NCBI RefSeq assembly: GCF_049472655.1
Contig: NZ_JAQNCS010000010.1
Coordinates: forward strand, 1 to 64,000
Direction of reading: 5' to 3'
Origin: Deferribacter abyssi
GTDB lineage: Bacteria > Chrysiogenota > Deferribacteres > Deferribacterales > Deferribacteraceae
Length of the DNA: 64,000 bases
Below the pieces are notes generated by a model, which was not told the DNA's origin, did no database searches, and saw nothing but the letters and a program-made list of their open reading frames with translations. Below, piece after piece: positions 1-10,200 of the stretch. Position numbers and translations under genes: made by a program. Every line of letters starts with the position of its first letter. Position 1 is the first letter of the stretch.

Positions 1-5
1 CGGTT

Positions 6-155
6 ATGAGAGAAATTATAACGCTTGCATGCACGGAATGCAAAAATAGAAACTATACTACAACAAAGAATAAAAAAACAATGCAGGGGAAACTTGAGTT
101 AAAAAAATATTGTAAGCATTGTCGAAAACATACTCTGCATAAAGAAACTAAATAG
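6..155 (+). CDS. rpmG: 50S ribosomal protein L33
   Basis: A 49-residue protein of the large ribosomal subunit, starting MREIITLACTEC. Two CxxC pairs (C9/C12 and C36/C39) form the zinc ribbon of the zinc-binding version of L33. Its length and basic composition fit the family. The start lies six bases from the window edge, so its ribosome binding site and promoter are outside. It is followed after three bases by tRNA-Trp and then secE-nusG, the common bacterial order; in many genomes a tuf copy lies just upstream, beyond this edge. Confidence 0.95.
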   Translation: MREIITLACTECKNRNYTTTKNKKTMQGKLELKKYCKHCRKHTLHKETK

Positions 156-158
156 AGC

Positions 159-234
159 AGGCCAGTAGCTCAATTGGCAGAGCACCGGTCTCCAAAACCG
201 GGGGCTGGGGGTTCGAGTCCCTCCTGGCCTGCCA
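159..234 (+). tRNA. tRNA-Trp (anticodon CCA)
   Basis: Full cloverleaf visible. The acceptor stem AGGCCAG (159-165) pairs with CTGGCCT (224-230), followed by discriminator G231 and an encoded CCA (232-234). The anticodon stem CCGGT/ACCGG closes a seven-base loop with anticodon CCA at 192-194. The T loop GTTCGAGTC is present. It lies between rpmG and secE and is probably cut out of their shared transcript. A longer open frame running through this tRNA into secE is an artefact. Confidence 0.97.
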
Positions 235-254
235 TTTTCTTAAGAGGTATAAAA

Positions 255-437
255 GTGGAAAAACTTAAAAAGTTTATTCAAGAGGTAAAAGAGGAGCTTA
301 GAAAGGTAGTTTGGCCTACGAAAAATGAAACAATCCAAATAACTCTGGTGGTCGTTGTTATGGTGATTTTGGTGTCTGCCTTTTTAGGTGTTGTTGATGT
401 AGCTCTGTCTAAAATAGTAAAAATGATTGTAGGGTAA
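255..437 (+). CDS. secE: Preprotein translocase subunit SecE
   Basis: A 60-residue single-span SecE of the short bacterial type, clamping SecY in the inner-membrane translocon. The amphipathic N-terminal helix ends in the conserved VVWPT motif (W20-P21), followed by one hydrophobic segment at about residues 29-55. The GTG start at 255 follows AGAGGT at 243-248. Upstream in-frame codons run through tRNA-Trp and cannot be the true start. nusG begins four bases after the stop. Confidence 0.95.
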   Translation: MEKLKKFIQEVKEELRKVVWPTKNETIQITLVVVVMVILVSAFLGVVDVALSKIVKMIVG

Positions 438-440
438 GCT

Positions 441-965
441 ATGGCTAAGCAATGGTATGTAGTGCATACATATTCCGGATTCGAAAAAAGAGTAAAACAG
501 TTATTAGAGGAAAAGGTAAAAAATCTTGGAATTGAAGATCAAATAGATGAAGTTTTGATCCCTACTGAAGATGTAATCGAGCTTAAAAAAGGTAAGAAAA
601 GAGTAAGTAAAAAAAGGACATTCCCAGGTTATATTCTTGTTCATATGGAAATGAATACAAAAAACTGGCATATTGTAAAAAGTGTTCCAAAAGTTACGGG
701 GTTTGTTGGGGGTATTAATCCTGTGCCTATTCCTGAGCAGGATGTGAAAGCTATGCTTGATCTTGTAAAAGCCCAAGCACCAAGACTTGCTTCTAAGTTT
801 ATTAAAGGAGATAAAGTGGAAGTTATTGATGGTCCGTTTCAAGGTTTTACTGGAGTCATAGAAGAAGTTAATCCAGAGAAAGAAAAAGTAAAAGTTATTG
901 TTAGTATTTTTGGTAGGCAAACACCTATTGAACTGGATTTCTTACAGGTTAAGAGAATTGGTTAG
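441..965 (+). CDS. nusG: Transcription termination/antitermination protein NusG
   Basis: 174 residues, the standard NusG length without inserted domains. An N-terminal NGN domain (from WYVVHTYSGFEKRV) binds the RNA polymerase clamp. A C-terminal KOW domain (GDKVEVIDGPFQGFTG, about residues 127-142) contacts S10 or Rho. NusG couples transcription to translation or termination. It sits between secE and rplK as in most bacteria and is probably co-transcribed with them. Confidence 0.97.
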   Translation: MAKQWYVVHTYSGFEKRVKQLLEEKVKNLGIEDQIDEVLIPTEDVIELKKGKKRVSKKRTFPGYILVHMEMNTKNWHIVKSVPKVTGFVGGINPVPIPEQDVKAMLDLVKAQAPRLASKFIKGDKVEVIDGPFQGFTGVIEEVNPEKEKVKVIVSIFGRQTPIELDFLQVKRIG

Positions 966-979
966 TATTGGAGGAATAG

Positions 980-1405
980 ATGGCTAAAAAAGTTTTAGGT
1001 CAAATTAAGTTACAAATACCTGCAGGTAAAGCAAATCCATCACCACCTGTGGGACCTGCTTTAGGGCAACGTGGTGTTAATATTATGGAGTTTTGTAAAG
1101 CATTTAATGCTGCAACTCAAAATATGGGTGATGTTACTGTTCCGGTAATAATAACTGTATATGAAGATAGAAGCTTTACATTCATTACTAAAACGCCGCC
1201 TGTATCAGAGCTTATTAAAAAAGAACTAAAAGTTGATAAAGGGTCAAGTAACCCAAAAAGAGACAAAATTGGGAAGCTTACTAAAGAGCAGCTTAAAAAA
1301 ATTGCTGAGATTAAGTTGCCAGACCTGAATACAAAAGATATTGAAAAAGCAATGAAAATTGTTGCAGGTTCTGCAAGAAGTATGGGTGTTGAAACAGAAT
1401 TATAA
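980..1405 (+). CDS. rplK: 50S ribosomal protein L11
   Basis: 141 residues, typical L11. The N-terminal domain has the proline-rich switch (PSPPVGPALGQRGVNIMEF) that touches elongation factors and RelA. The C-terminal domain, ending GSARSMGVE, binds the GTPase-associated centre of 23S rRNA. GGAGGA precedes the ATG. It follows nusG by 14 bases and is followed by rplA, the classical L11 operon; the gap is too short for a separate L1-binding leader of the usual size. Confidence 0.97.
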   Translation: MAKKVLGQIKLQIPAGKANPSPPVGPALGQRGVNIMEFCKAFNAATQNMGDVTVPVIITVYEDRSFTFITKTPPVSELIKKELKVDKGSSNPKRDKIGKLTKEQLKKIAEIKLPDLNTKDIEKAMKIVAGSARSMGVETEL

Positions 1406-1425
1406 TATTTAAGGAGTGAATAGAT

Positions 1426-2127
1426 ATGCCAAGAAGAGGTAAAAAATATTTAGAAGCATTGAAGCAGGTCGATAAAGATAAAGCATACGATCTGCGAGAG
1501 GCTATAGACCTCGCTAAGAAAATTGCTTTTGCGAATTTTGACGAAACAGTAGATTTAGCAGTGAAGCTTGGGGTGGATCCTCGTCATGCTGATCAAATGG
1601 TGAGAGGATCTGTTAGTTTACCTCATGGCACAGGTAAGCAGGTTAAAGTACTTGTTTTTGCTAAAGGAGAAAAGGCTAGAGAAGCGGAAGAAGCAGGAGC
1701 AGACTTTGTAGGCGATGAAGAAATTGCAAAAAAGATTCAGGAAGGTTGGCTTGGTTTTGACAAAGCTGTGGCCACCCCAGATATGATGCCAGTGGTAGGT
1801 AAGTTAGGTAGAATTCTTGGTCCAAGAGGGTTGATGCCCAATCCTAAGGTAGGAACTGTTACTAATAATGTAAAAGAAGTAGTTCAGCAGTTGAAATCTG
1901 GAATGATTGAATATCGAGTTGATAAGGCAGGTATTATTCATGCACCTGTTGGTAAAAAAAGTTTTGAAACTGAGAAGTTGTTAGAAAATATTATGACTCT
2001 AATGGATTCTCTTATTAAAGCAAAACCTGCGTCTGCAAAGGGGCAATATGTTAGGGGAATGTATGTTTCAACAACTATGGGTCCTGGTATAAAAGTAGAT
2101 CATCAAAAAGTTGTAAACGAGCTCTAA
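1426..2127 (+). CDS. rplA: 50S ribosomal protein L1
   Basis: 233 residues, full-length L1 of the ribosomal L1 stalk, which helps move deacylated tRNA out of the E site. The diagnostic block GRILGPRGLMPNPKVGTV is intact, as is TTMGPGIKVD near the C terminus. AAGGAG precedes the ATG. In other bacteria L1 also represses the rplK-rplA mRNA; I could not identify its binding site here. Confidence 0.97.
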   Translation: MPRRGKKYLEALKQVDKDKAYDLREAIDLAKKIAFANFDETVDLAVKLGVDPRHADQMVRGSVSLPHGTGKQVKVLVFAKGEKAREAEEAGADFVGDEEIAKKIQEGWLGFDKAVATPDMMPVVGKLGRILGPRGLMPNPKVGTVTNNVKEVVQQLKSGMIEYRVDKAGIIHAPVGKKSFETEKLLENIMTLMDSLIKAKPASAKGQYVRGMYVSTTMGPGIKVDHQKVVNEL

Positions 2128-2139
2128 ATATGAAAAAAA

Positions 2140-2214
2140 CTCTGGTTGAAGAAGCAGGTAGCGTACAATGCTGTAAATCCTGCGGAAACCGGTTTGAATA
2201 GATATCAGCCGGAG
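2140..2214 (+). ncRNA. Ribosomal protein L10 leader RNA
   Basis: The region before rplJ folds into a clear nested structure. An outer ten-base-pair stem, CTCTGGTTGA (2140-2149) with TCAGCCGGAG (2205-2214), contains two G-U pairs. A second stem pairs GCAGG (2154-2158) with CCTGC (2179-2183). An inner small stem pairs AGC (2160-2162) with GCT (2170-2172). This matches the expected layout of the L10(L12)4-binding leader that autoregulates rplJ-rplL. An open frame through the leader is not a real N-terminal extension. Family assignment is from structure and position, not a covariance-model search. Confidence 0.82.
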
Positions 2215-2232
2215 TTAATTAGGAGGCTAAAA

Positions 2233-2754
2233 TTGAAAAAAAGCGACAAAATAGCACTTGTAAATGATTTAACTGAGAAAGTTTCTAAAGCAAATGCACT
2301 TTATTTGGCAAATTATAAAGGACTTAATTATAATGAGCTTAATTCTATAAGACAGGCCCTTAAAGGGCAAGGAAACGACTTTAGAGTCGTTAAAAATAGA
2401 CTTTTAAGAATTGCATTAAAAAACAATAAGATAGAAAACCTTGATGCTCTGCTGGTGGACCAAACAGCAGTTGCAATTGTTTTTGATGAACCTACCACTG
2501 CAGCGAAAGAATTTAAAAAGTTTGATAAAGAATTCAAAAGTTTTGAAATAAAGGGTGGCTATCTTGATGGTAAGGTTTTAAGTAAAGAAGAAGTAATTGC
2601 ACTTGCTGATATCCCAAGTAGAGAAGAACTTCTTGCAAAAATGCTTGGAAGTATGTCTGCTCCAGCAAGAAACTTTGTATCGCTTCTTGCCAATATCCCT
2701 AGAAGCCTGCTTAATGTGCTTAATGCAATTAAAGAAAAAAAAGAAAATAATTAA
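2233..2754 (+). CDS. rplJ: 50S ribosomal protein L10
   Basis: 173 residues; base of the L7/L12 stalk, which recruits translation GTPases. The C-terminal helix (ARNFVSLLANIPRSLLNVLNAIKEKKE) is where L7/L12 dimers bind. The TTG start at 2233 is chosen because a strong AGGAGG (2221-2226) precedes it and because the normal L10 N terminus begins KSDKIALVNDLTEKV. A longer in-frame reading would cover the leader RNA. Probably autoregulated through that leader and followed by rplL after 14 bases. Confidence 0.94.
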   Translation: MKKSDKIALVNDLTEKVSKANALYLANYKGLNYNELNSIRQALKGQGNDFRVVKNRLLRIALKNNKIENLDALLVDQTAVAIVFDEPTTAAKEFKKFDKEFKSFEIKGGYLDGKVLSKEEVIALADIPSREELLAKMLGSMSAPARNFVSLLANIPRSLLNVLNAIKEKKENN

Positions 2755-2768
2755 ATGGAGGCTATAAT

Positions 2769-3155
2769 ATGTCTATTACAAAAGAACAAGTAATTGAATT
2801 TATTGAAAATATGTCTGTTTTGGAATTGGCTGAGTTTGTAAAAGAGCTTGAAGAAAAATTTGGTGTGTCGGCAGCAGCTCCTGTTGCAATGGTTGCAGGT
2901 GCACCCGGTGCAGCTGGCGGTGCAGAAAGTGGTGCAGAAGAAAAGACAGAATTTGATGTAATTCTTCAAAGTGCTGGAGATAAGAAAGTTCAGGTTATTA
3001 AAGTAGTAAGGGAAATTACTGGTCTTGGTCTTAAAGAAGCTAAGGCTTTAGTTGATGGTGCACCAAAGGCTGTTAAAGAAGGTATTGCTAAAGAAGAAGC
3101 TGAACAAATCAAAACAAAGCTTGAAGAAGCTGGCGCAACTGTTGAAATCAAATAA
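2769..3155 (+). CDS. rplL: 50S ribosomal protein L7/L12
   Basis: 128 residues. N-terminal dimerisation helices, an Ala/Gly-rich flexible hinge (about residues 35-57) and the C-terminal domain with VVREITGLGLKEAKALVDGAPK, which binds EF-Tu, EF-G and IF2. GGAGG sits before the ATG. It is usually present in several copies per ribosome. The hairpin after it probably sets its output relative to rpoB. Confidence 0.97.
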   Translation: MSITKEQVIEFIENMSVLELAEFVKELEEKFGVSAAAPVAMVAGAPGAAGGAESGAEEKTEFDVILQSAGDKKVQVIKVVREITGLGLKEAKALVDGAPKAVKEGIAKEEAEQIKTKLEEAGATVEIK

Positions 3156-3176
3156 TAATTTTTTCTTTATATTTTT

Positions 3177-3199
3177 GGGGGCATTAAGCCCCTTTTTTT
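3177..3199 (+). terminator. Attenuator/terminator hairpin between rplL and rpoB
   Basis: GGGGC (3178-3182) pairs with GCCCC (3188-3192) around the loop ATTAA, and a run of seven T follows. This is the standard position for the partial terminator that lets RNA polymerase genes be transcribed less than the ribosomal protein genes. No separate rpoB promoter is evident, so read-through is presumably partial. Confidence 0.85.
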
Positions 3200-3232
3200 G
3201 TCAACAATAAATTGTTCCGGTAGGTGAAAAAT

Positions 3233-6200
3233 ATGGAAAATATCATTAAACCCATAGAGAGGTTTAATTTTTCAAGAATTAAAAAGGTGTTAGAAGTTCC
3301 AGATCTTCTTGAGGTACAGAAAAAATCATATTCTGAATTTTTGCAGAAGGATAAAAGTCCTGATGAGCGTGAAAATAAAGGACTTGAATCAGTTTTTAGA
3401 GAAGTTTTTCCAATTACAGATTTCAACGAGATGTCGGTTTTAGAATATGTAAGTTATTCTATTGAGAGTCCAAAGTACACTCCTAGGGAGGCATTGGATA
3501 GAAATACAACCTATGCTGCTCCTTTGAAAATTAAAGTGAGATTAGTAAATTATGATATAGATGAAAATACTGGTGAGAAATTCGTTGTTTCTGCAAAAGA
3601 ATCTGATGTTTATTTGTGTGATATACCACTAATGACTGACAGAGGAACGTTTGTTATAAATGGTGTTGAAAGAGTTATAGTTAATCAATTACATAGGTCT
3701 CCTGGTATTTTTTTTGAAGATACAACTGCAGATAAAAGTGTAGTAGAGAAACATTTATATAGTGCGAGAATAATACCTTATAGGGGTTCATGGATAGATT
3801 TTGAATTTGATAATAAAGATATAATGTATGTAAGGATTGATAAGAAAAGAAAGATTATTGTAACAACATTATTAAAAGCATTAGGTTATACGGATAAAGA
3901 TATTATAGAAGCTTTCTATGAAACAGAAAAAGTGATTATTAATGATGAGGGGTTATTTGTAGAGTTTGATTCTGAAAAAGTACTTGGAAGAAGATTTACT
4001 TTGGATATTAAGGATGAGTTTGGTGAGGTAATAGTCAAAGCCAATCATAAGATAACTAAAGCAGCTAGAAGAAGGTTAGTGAATGCTGGGATTAAGTTTA
4101 TTCCAGTCACTTTTGATGATATATCTGAAACTTTTATCGCAGAAGATGTTATTAATGAAGATGGTGAGATTATAGCTGAAGTAAATCAAAAGATAACAGA
4201 GGATCTATTGGATCAGATAAAAGCGGAAGGTATTGATGAATTCAAGGTATTGTATATTGATAGAAATACATATGACTCTGTAATTCGAGATATTCTTGAA
4301 GTGGATAAAACATCTAATAGAGAAGAAGCTTTACTTGAAATATATAAAAAGATGAGGCCTGGTGAACCTGCATCAATAGAAACAGCTGAAACATTTTTTG
4401 AAAACCTATTTTTTAACCCAAAAAGATATGACCTATCAAAAGTTGGTAGGCTTAAAATAAATAAACGACTAGGTTTGGATTTGCCTCTTGAACATACGGT
4501 TCTGACAAAAGAAGATATATTGGAGACAGTTAAAACTCTCGATAAAATACGTAGAGGACTTGATACCATTGATGATATTGATCATTTAGGACATAGAAGA
4601 GTTAGAGCTGTTGGAGAACAGTTGCAAAATTTTATTAGGATTGGATTAACTAGAATGGAGAAAACAGTAAGGGAAAGAATGAGTATACAGGATGTTGATG
4701 AGCTCACACCACAGGATCTGCTTAACGCAAAACCTCTTTCTGCAACTATTAAGGAGTTTTTTGGAAGTTATCAGCTTTCACAATTTATGGATCAAACAAA
4801 TCCTCTTAGTGAAATTACACATAAAAGAAGATTATCTGCATTAGGTCCAGGAGGTTTAAATAGAGAGAGAGCAGGGTTTGAAGTCAGAGACGTTCACACT
4901 TCACACTATGGTAGAATATGTCCAATTGAAACTCCTGAAGGTCCAAATATTGGACTAATAACTTCATTAACAACCTATGCAAGAGTAAATGAGTTTGGAT
5001 TTATTGAGACTCCTTATCGTAAGGTAGTGGATGGTAAAGTAACGGATGAAGTGGTATATTTATCTGCTATCGAGGAAGAAGAATATTATATTGCACAAGC
5101 TAATGCTCCGTTGAATGATGATGGTAGCTTTGTTAGAGAGTTTGTAGCTGCTAGACATAAAGGTGAATTTGTAACAGTACCGGTAAGTAACATACAGTAT
5201 ATGGACGTTGCTCCTATGCAAATTGTATCTGTATCAAGCTCCTTAATTCCATTTCTTGAACATGATGATGCGAATAGGGCGCTTATGGGTTCTAACATGC
5301 AACGTCAAGCAGTTCCACTAGTTAGAACAGATGCTCCTATAGTTGGTACTGGAATGGAAAGAAAAGTAGCAGTTGATTCCGGTGCAGTTATTGTTGCCAA
5401 AAATTCAGGTGTTGTAGAATATGTTGATGCAAGAAAAATTGTCATACGATATGAAAAGGGAAGTAATGATTTTGGAATAGATACATATGAACTTATCAAA
5501 TACAGAAGATCCAATCAGGATACATGTATTAACTATAAACCTATTGTGAAAAAAGGGCAGTATATCGATAAAGGACAAGTGATTGCGGACGGTCCAGCTA
5601 CTGATAGGGGTGACTTAGCATTAGGTAGAAATGTTGTAGTGGCATTTATGCCATGGATGGGGTATAATTACGAAGACTCCATTCTTGTCAATGAAAGATT
5701 AATTAAAAATGATGCATTTACATCAATTCATGTGGAAATTTTTGAAATAGAAGCTAGAGATACTAAGCTTGGTCCAGAAGAAATTACTAGAGATATTCCG
5801 AATGTTAGTGATGAAGCTTTAAAGGATTTGGATGAAAGTGGTATTATTAGAATTGGTGCATATGTAAAAGAAGGTGATATCCTTGTAGGTAAGGTTACCC
5901 CTAAAGGTGAGTCACAAACAACACCAGAAGAGAAGTTACTAAGAGCAATTTTTGGGGAGAAAGCTGGTGATGTAAAAGATGCATCGTTGAGGGTACCGCC
6001 TGGCATTAGAGGTACTGTAATAGATGTACAAGTTTTAACTAGAAGAGGTGTTGAAAAAGATGAGAGAACCGAGTTAATTGAATCCTCAGAGTATGAAGCA
6101 ATAAAGAAAGATTATGAACAAGAAATTGCAATTATTGAGAAAGGAAGAAAACAAAAAATTATTAAGCTACTTGAAGGTAAAAAGCTTATTGAAGATTTTT

Positions 6201-7183
6201 TGGGTGATAACTTTTCTTTAAAAGAAGGTACATTATTAACAAAAGAAATATTAGAAGGCCTTGATTATACAACACTAAGCATGTTGCCTGTAGAAAATAA
6301 GGCAGAGTTTGATGAAAGATTATCTCAATTAAACTTAATATACTTTGATAGAATTAAAAGGGCAGAAGAAAAGTTTAAAGATAGAAAGAAAAAAATTGAA
6401 AAAGGTGACGAACTTCCTGCAGGTGTATTAAAGCAAGTTAGAGTATATGTTGCAATAAAAAGAAAACTTATGGTTGGCGATAAAATGGCTGGTCGCCATG
6501 GTAATAAAGGTGTAATTTCGAGAATACTTCCTGAAGAAGATATGCCATATCTTCCTGATGGTACACCAGTTGATATAGTTCTTAATCCTTTAGGTGTTCC
6601 ATCACGTATGAATGTAGGACAGATTCTTGAAACGCATCTTGGTATAGCAGCGAAAGCCTTGGGTTTGTATATTGCAACACCTGTTTTTGATGGTGCCAAA
6701 GAAAAGGATATAAAAGATATGTTAAGGAAAGCAGGGTTGCAAGAAGATGGTCAAACAGTGCTATTTGATGGAAGAACAGGTGAACCTTTCGATCAGGAAG
6801 TGACTGTAGGTGTAATGTATATGCTTAAACTTCACCATTTAGTTGAAACAAAAATACATGCTAGATCTACAGGACCATATTCATTGGTGACTCAACAACC
6901 TTTGGGTGGTAAAGCTCAGTTTGGGGGTCAAAGATTAGGTGAGATGGAAGTATGGGCTCTTGAAGGTTACGGAGCAGCATATCTGTTACAAGAAATGTTA
7001 ACTGTCAAGTCCGATGATGTGGAAGGAAGAACTAAGGTCTATGAAGCTATAGTTAATGGTAATTATTCATATAAGCCTGGACTGCCTGAATCGTTTAATG
7101 TTTTAATTAAAGAATTACAAGGGCTTGCACTTGATGTAGAATTAATTAAGAGTGAAGACCTTGAAAAAGAAAATAATGAATAA
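3233..7183 (+). CDS. rpoB: DNA-directed RNA polymerase subunit beta
   Basis: 1316 residues, the beta subunit forming one side of the RNA polymerase active cleft. The rifampicin-pocket block reads SQFMDQTNPLSEITHKRR, with the usual Q, D, H and S residues intact. The C-terminal part carries VGDKMAGRHGNKGV and the flap/switch region through the RFGEMEVWALE-like block QRLGEMEVWALEGYGAAY. I chose the ATG at 3233 because GGTAGGTGA (3219-3227) is well spaced for it; a GTG three codons earlier overlaps that site. It is followed by rpoC after 17 bases. Confidence 0.97.
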   Translation: MENIIKPIERFNFSRIKKVLEVPDLLEVQKKSYSEFLQKDKSPDERENKGLESVFREVFPITDFNEMSVLEYVSYSIESPKYTPREALDRNTTYAAPLKIKVRLVNYDIDENTGEKFVVSAKESDVYLCDIPLMTDRGTFVINGVERVIVNQLHRSPGIFFEDTTADKSVVEKHLYSARIIPYRGSWIDFEFDNKDIMYVRIDKKRKIIVTTLLKALGYTDKDIIEAFYETEKVIINDEGLFVEFDSEKVLGRRFTLDIKDEFGEVIVKANHKITKAARRRLVNAGIKFIPVTFDDISETFIAEDVINEDGEIIAEVNQKITEDLLDQIKAEGIDEFKVLYIDRNTYDSVIRDILEVDKTSNREEALLEIYKKMRPGEPASIETAETFFENLFFNPKRYDLSKVGRLKINKRLGLDLPLEHTVLTKEDILETVKTLDKIRRGLDTIDDIDHLGHRRVRAVGEQLQNFIRIGLTRMEKTVRERMSIQDVDELTPQDLLNAKPLSATIKEFFGSYQLSQFMDQTNPLSEITHKRRLSALGPGGLNRERAGFEVRDVHTSHYGRICPIETPEGPNIGLITSLTTYARVNEFGFIETPYRKVVDGKVTDEVVYLSAIEEEEYYIAQANAPLNDDGSFVREFVAARHKGEFVTVPVSNIQYMDVAPMQIVSVSSSLIPFLEHDDANRALMGSNMQRQAVPLVRTDAPIVGTGMERKVAVDSGAVIVAKNSGVVEYVDARKIVIRYEKGSNDFGIDTYELIKYRRSNQDTCINYKPIVKKGQYIDKGQVIADGPATDRGDLALGRNVVVAFMPWMGYNYEDSILVNERLIKNDAFTSIHVEIFEIEARDTKLGPEEITRDIPNVSDEALKDLDESGIIRIGAYVKEGDILVGKVTPKGESQTTPEEKLLRAIFGEKAGDVKDASLRVPPGIRGTVIDVQVLTRRGVEKDERTELIESSEYEAIKKDYEQEIAIIEKGRKQKIIKLLEGKKLIEDFLGDNFSLKEGTLLTKEILEGLDYTTLSMLPVENKAEFDERLSQLNLIYFDRIKRAEEKFKDRKKKIEKGDELPAGVLKQVRVYVAIKRKLMVGDKMAGRHGNKGVISRILPEEDMPYLPDGTPVDIVLNPLGVPSRMNVGQILETHLGIAAKALGLYIATPVFDGAKEKDIKDMLRKAGLQEDGQTVLFDGRTGEPFDQEVTVGVMYMLKLHHLVETKIHARSTGPYSLVTQQPLGGKAQFGGQRLGEMEVWALEGYGAAYLLQEMLTVKSDDVEGRTKVYEAIVNGNYSYKPGLPESFNVLIKELQGLALDVELIKSEDLEKENNE

Positions 7184-7200
7184 GATTTGTGGAGGGCTAA

Positions 7201-10200
7201 GTGGCTGTTAAAAGAGTAAACCCTTTTGAGAATGAAAAAGGCCCTATAGATTTTGATGCTATTAGGGTAAGAATAGCATCACCTGAAAAAATAAGAAGTT
7301 GGTCTTCAGGTGAGGTTATTAAGCCTGAGACTATAAATTATAGAACGTTTAAACCTGAAAGGGACGGACTGTTTTGTGCTAAAATTTTCGGACCTGTCAA
7401 AGACTGGGAATGTTTATGTGGTAAATATAAAAGGATGAAACATAGAGGAATTGTTTGTGAAAAGTGTGGTGTGGAGGTTATTCAGTCAAAAGTAAGGCGT
7501 GAAAGAATGGGGCATATTGAACTCGCCACACCAGTTGCTCATATATGGTTTTTTAAAGGCTCACCAAGTAGAATAGGGTCTATTCTTGATCTTAATATAA
7601 AGGATATTGAAAGAGTTCTTTATTTTGAATCTTATATTGTAATTGATCCTAAAAATACTGCATTAAAAGAAAAGGAGATTTTGAGCGAAGAAAGATATAG
7701 AAAGCTTGTTGAGGAATATGGTCCAAATTCGTTTGTGGCCAAAATGGGTGCAGAAGCAATAAAAGAATTATTAAAGAAAGTGGATTTAGATATTTTGATT
7801 ATGGAGCTTAAAAAAGAGCTTCAAGAAACAGGTAGTCAGCAGAAAAAGCTTAAGATTGCTAAAAGATTAAGAGTCATTGAAGGGTTTAGAAAGAGTGGTA
7901 ATAAACCAGAATGGATGGTGTTAGATGTTATCCCGGTGATTCCTCCTGAATTGAGGCCTCTCGTGCCTCTTGATGGAGGTAGGTTTGCTACCAGTGATTT
8001 AAATGACTTGTATAGAAGGGTTATAAATAGAAATAATAGATTGAAGAAGTTAATGGAACTTAATGCTCCTGAGATTATTATTAGAAATGAAAAGAGGATG
8101 CTTCAAGAAGCAGTCGATGCTTTATTTGACAATGGGAGAAGAGGGAGAGTGATAAGAGGTTCTAATAAAAGGCCACTTAAATCATTGAGCGAAGTTATCA
8201 AAGGTAAACAAGGAAGGTTTAGACAAAATCTTCTTGGTAAGAGGGTCGATTATTCTGGTAGATCAGTTATTGTAGCTGGTCCACATTTGAAAATGCATCA
8301 GTGTGGTTTACCTAAAGTAATGGCACTTGAATTATTTAAACCATTTCTTTACTATAAACTTGAAAAAGAAAAAGGGTATGCTGCTACCATTAAACAAGCT
8401 AAAAAAATGGTGGAAGAACAGCGTCCAGAAGTTTGGGACATTTTAGAAGAAGTTATTAAAGAGCATCCTGTACTGTTAAATCGTGCACCAACACTTCATA
8501 GGCTCGGTATTCAAGCATTTGAGCCGATGTTAGTAGAAGGGAAAGCTATACAGCTCCATCCACTTGTTTGCCCAGCGTTTAATGCTGACTTTGATGGGGA
8601 CCAGATGGCTGTTCATGTTCCGCTTTCAATTGAAGCTCAAACTGAGGCAAGGGTACTAATGCTTTCATCATATAATATTCTTTCTCCTGCCCACGGACGA
8701 CCACTTGCTGTGCCAACTCAGGATATGGTTCTTGGTTGTTATTACATTACTAGAGGATTAAAAAATGCTAAGGGGGAAGGGAAGCTTTTTTCATCACCTG
8801 AAGAAGTGTTAATTGCATATGATAATAATGCTGTTGATATTCATGCGGAAATAAAGGTTCGCATAAATGGCAAGATTTATAATACAACGGTTGGTAGGGT
8901 GATTTTCTATCAGGCTGTACCTAAAGGGATTGAGTTTGAGGTTATTAATAAAGTTCTTGATAAAAAAGAGCTTACTAAGCTTGTAGAATATTCATATAAG
9001 AAGCTTGGTAATTATGAAACGGTTAGATTTCTTGATATCTTGAAAGATATCGGATTTAAGTATGCTACAAAGGCAGGTTTTTCTATTTGTATTGACGACT
9101 TATTAATTCCTGTTGAAAGAGAAAAGCTTGTTAAAGAAGCTATGGATAAGGTTAGAGAAATTGAAGAGCACTATAGAGAGGGTGCATTAACTGCAGGTGA
9201 ACGTTATAACCAGATTATTGATGTTTGGTCATCTACAAACGATAAGGTTACAGATTGTTTGATGAAAACTCTTGCGTCACAAGGTGGTGATAAATCAGCT
9301 GTTAACAAGCGTGATAAATTTTATAATCCTGTATATGTAATGGCGCATTCTGGAGCTAGGGGTTCTAAAGCGCAGATTAGCCAGTTAGCTGGTATGAGAG
9401 GTTTGATGGCAAAACCATCAGGTGAGATTATTGAGACACCTATTACAGCTAGCTTTAGAGATGGATTGACAGTTTTACAATATTTTATTTCAACACACGG
9501 TGCTAGGAAAGGGCTTGCGGATACAGCATTGAAAACAGCCAACGCTGGTTATCTTACTAGGAGATTGGTTGATGTGTCTCAAGATGTGATTATTACTGAT
9601 GAAGATTGCGGAACAATTCGTGGTATAGAAATGACTGCTTTAATGGATGGAACAGAGGTTGTAGAATCCCTTGGAGAAAGGATTTTTGGCAGATATACAC
9701 TAGAAGATATTTATGATCCTATTACTGATGAGTTGATAGTTGAGGCTGATCAATTAATTACTGAAGAAATAGTAGAAAAAATAGAGAAGGCGGGTATAGA
9801 TAGAGTTAAGGTTCGTTCTGTACTCACATGTGAGTTAGAATTTGGAGTTTGCAAGAAGTGTTATGGTATGGATTTAGCCACTAGAAGAGAGGTTGAAATT
9901 GGTGAAGCTGTGGGAATTATTGCGGCACAGTCTATTGGTGAACCTGGAACACAGCTTACAATGAGAACCTTCCACATTGGTGGTGCAGCTTCTACAGCTG
10001 CTGAACAATCGACTTTAAATGCTAAATTTGGCGGAACGATTAAGTTTGAAGATATGAGATATGTCAAAGATAGAAATGGTGTAAATGTAGTGTTAAATAG
10101 AAATGGTGTTCTTCATATTGTGGACAATGATGGTAGATCTATTGAAAAATACAATATATCGTATGGAACTAGGTTACTTGTTAACGAAGGCGATTCTGTT

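Noticed and set aside
174..254. N-terminal extension of secE running through tRNA-Trp
   Set aside because: The frame is the tRNA gene read as codons; the GTG at 255 with AGAGGT gives a normal SecE.
2146..2232. N-terminal extension of rplJ
   Set aside because: This stretch is the folded L10 leader; AGGAGG and the family N terminus place the start at 2233.
4213..6699. Antisense open frames in rpoB and rpoC
   Set aside because: They mirror the conserved plus-strand genes, lack ribosome sites and show no protein family signs.
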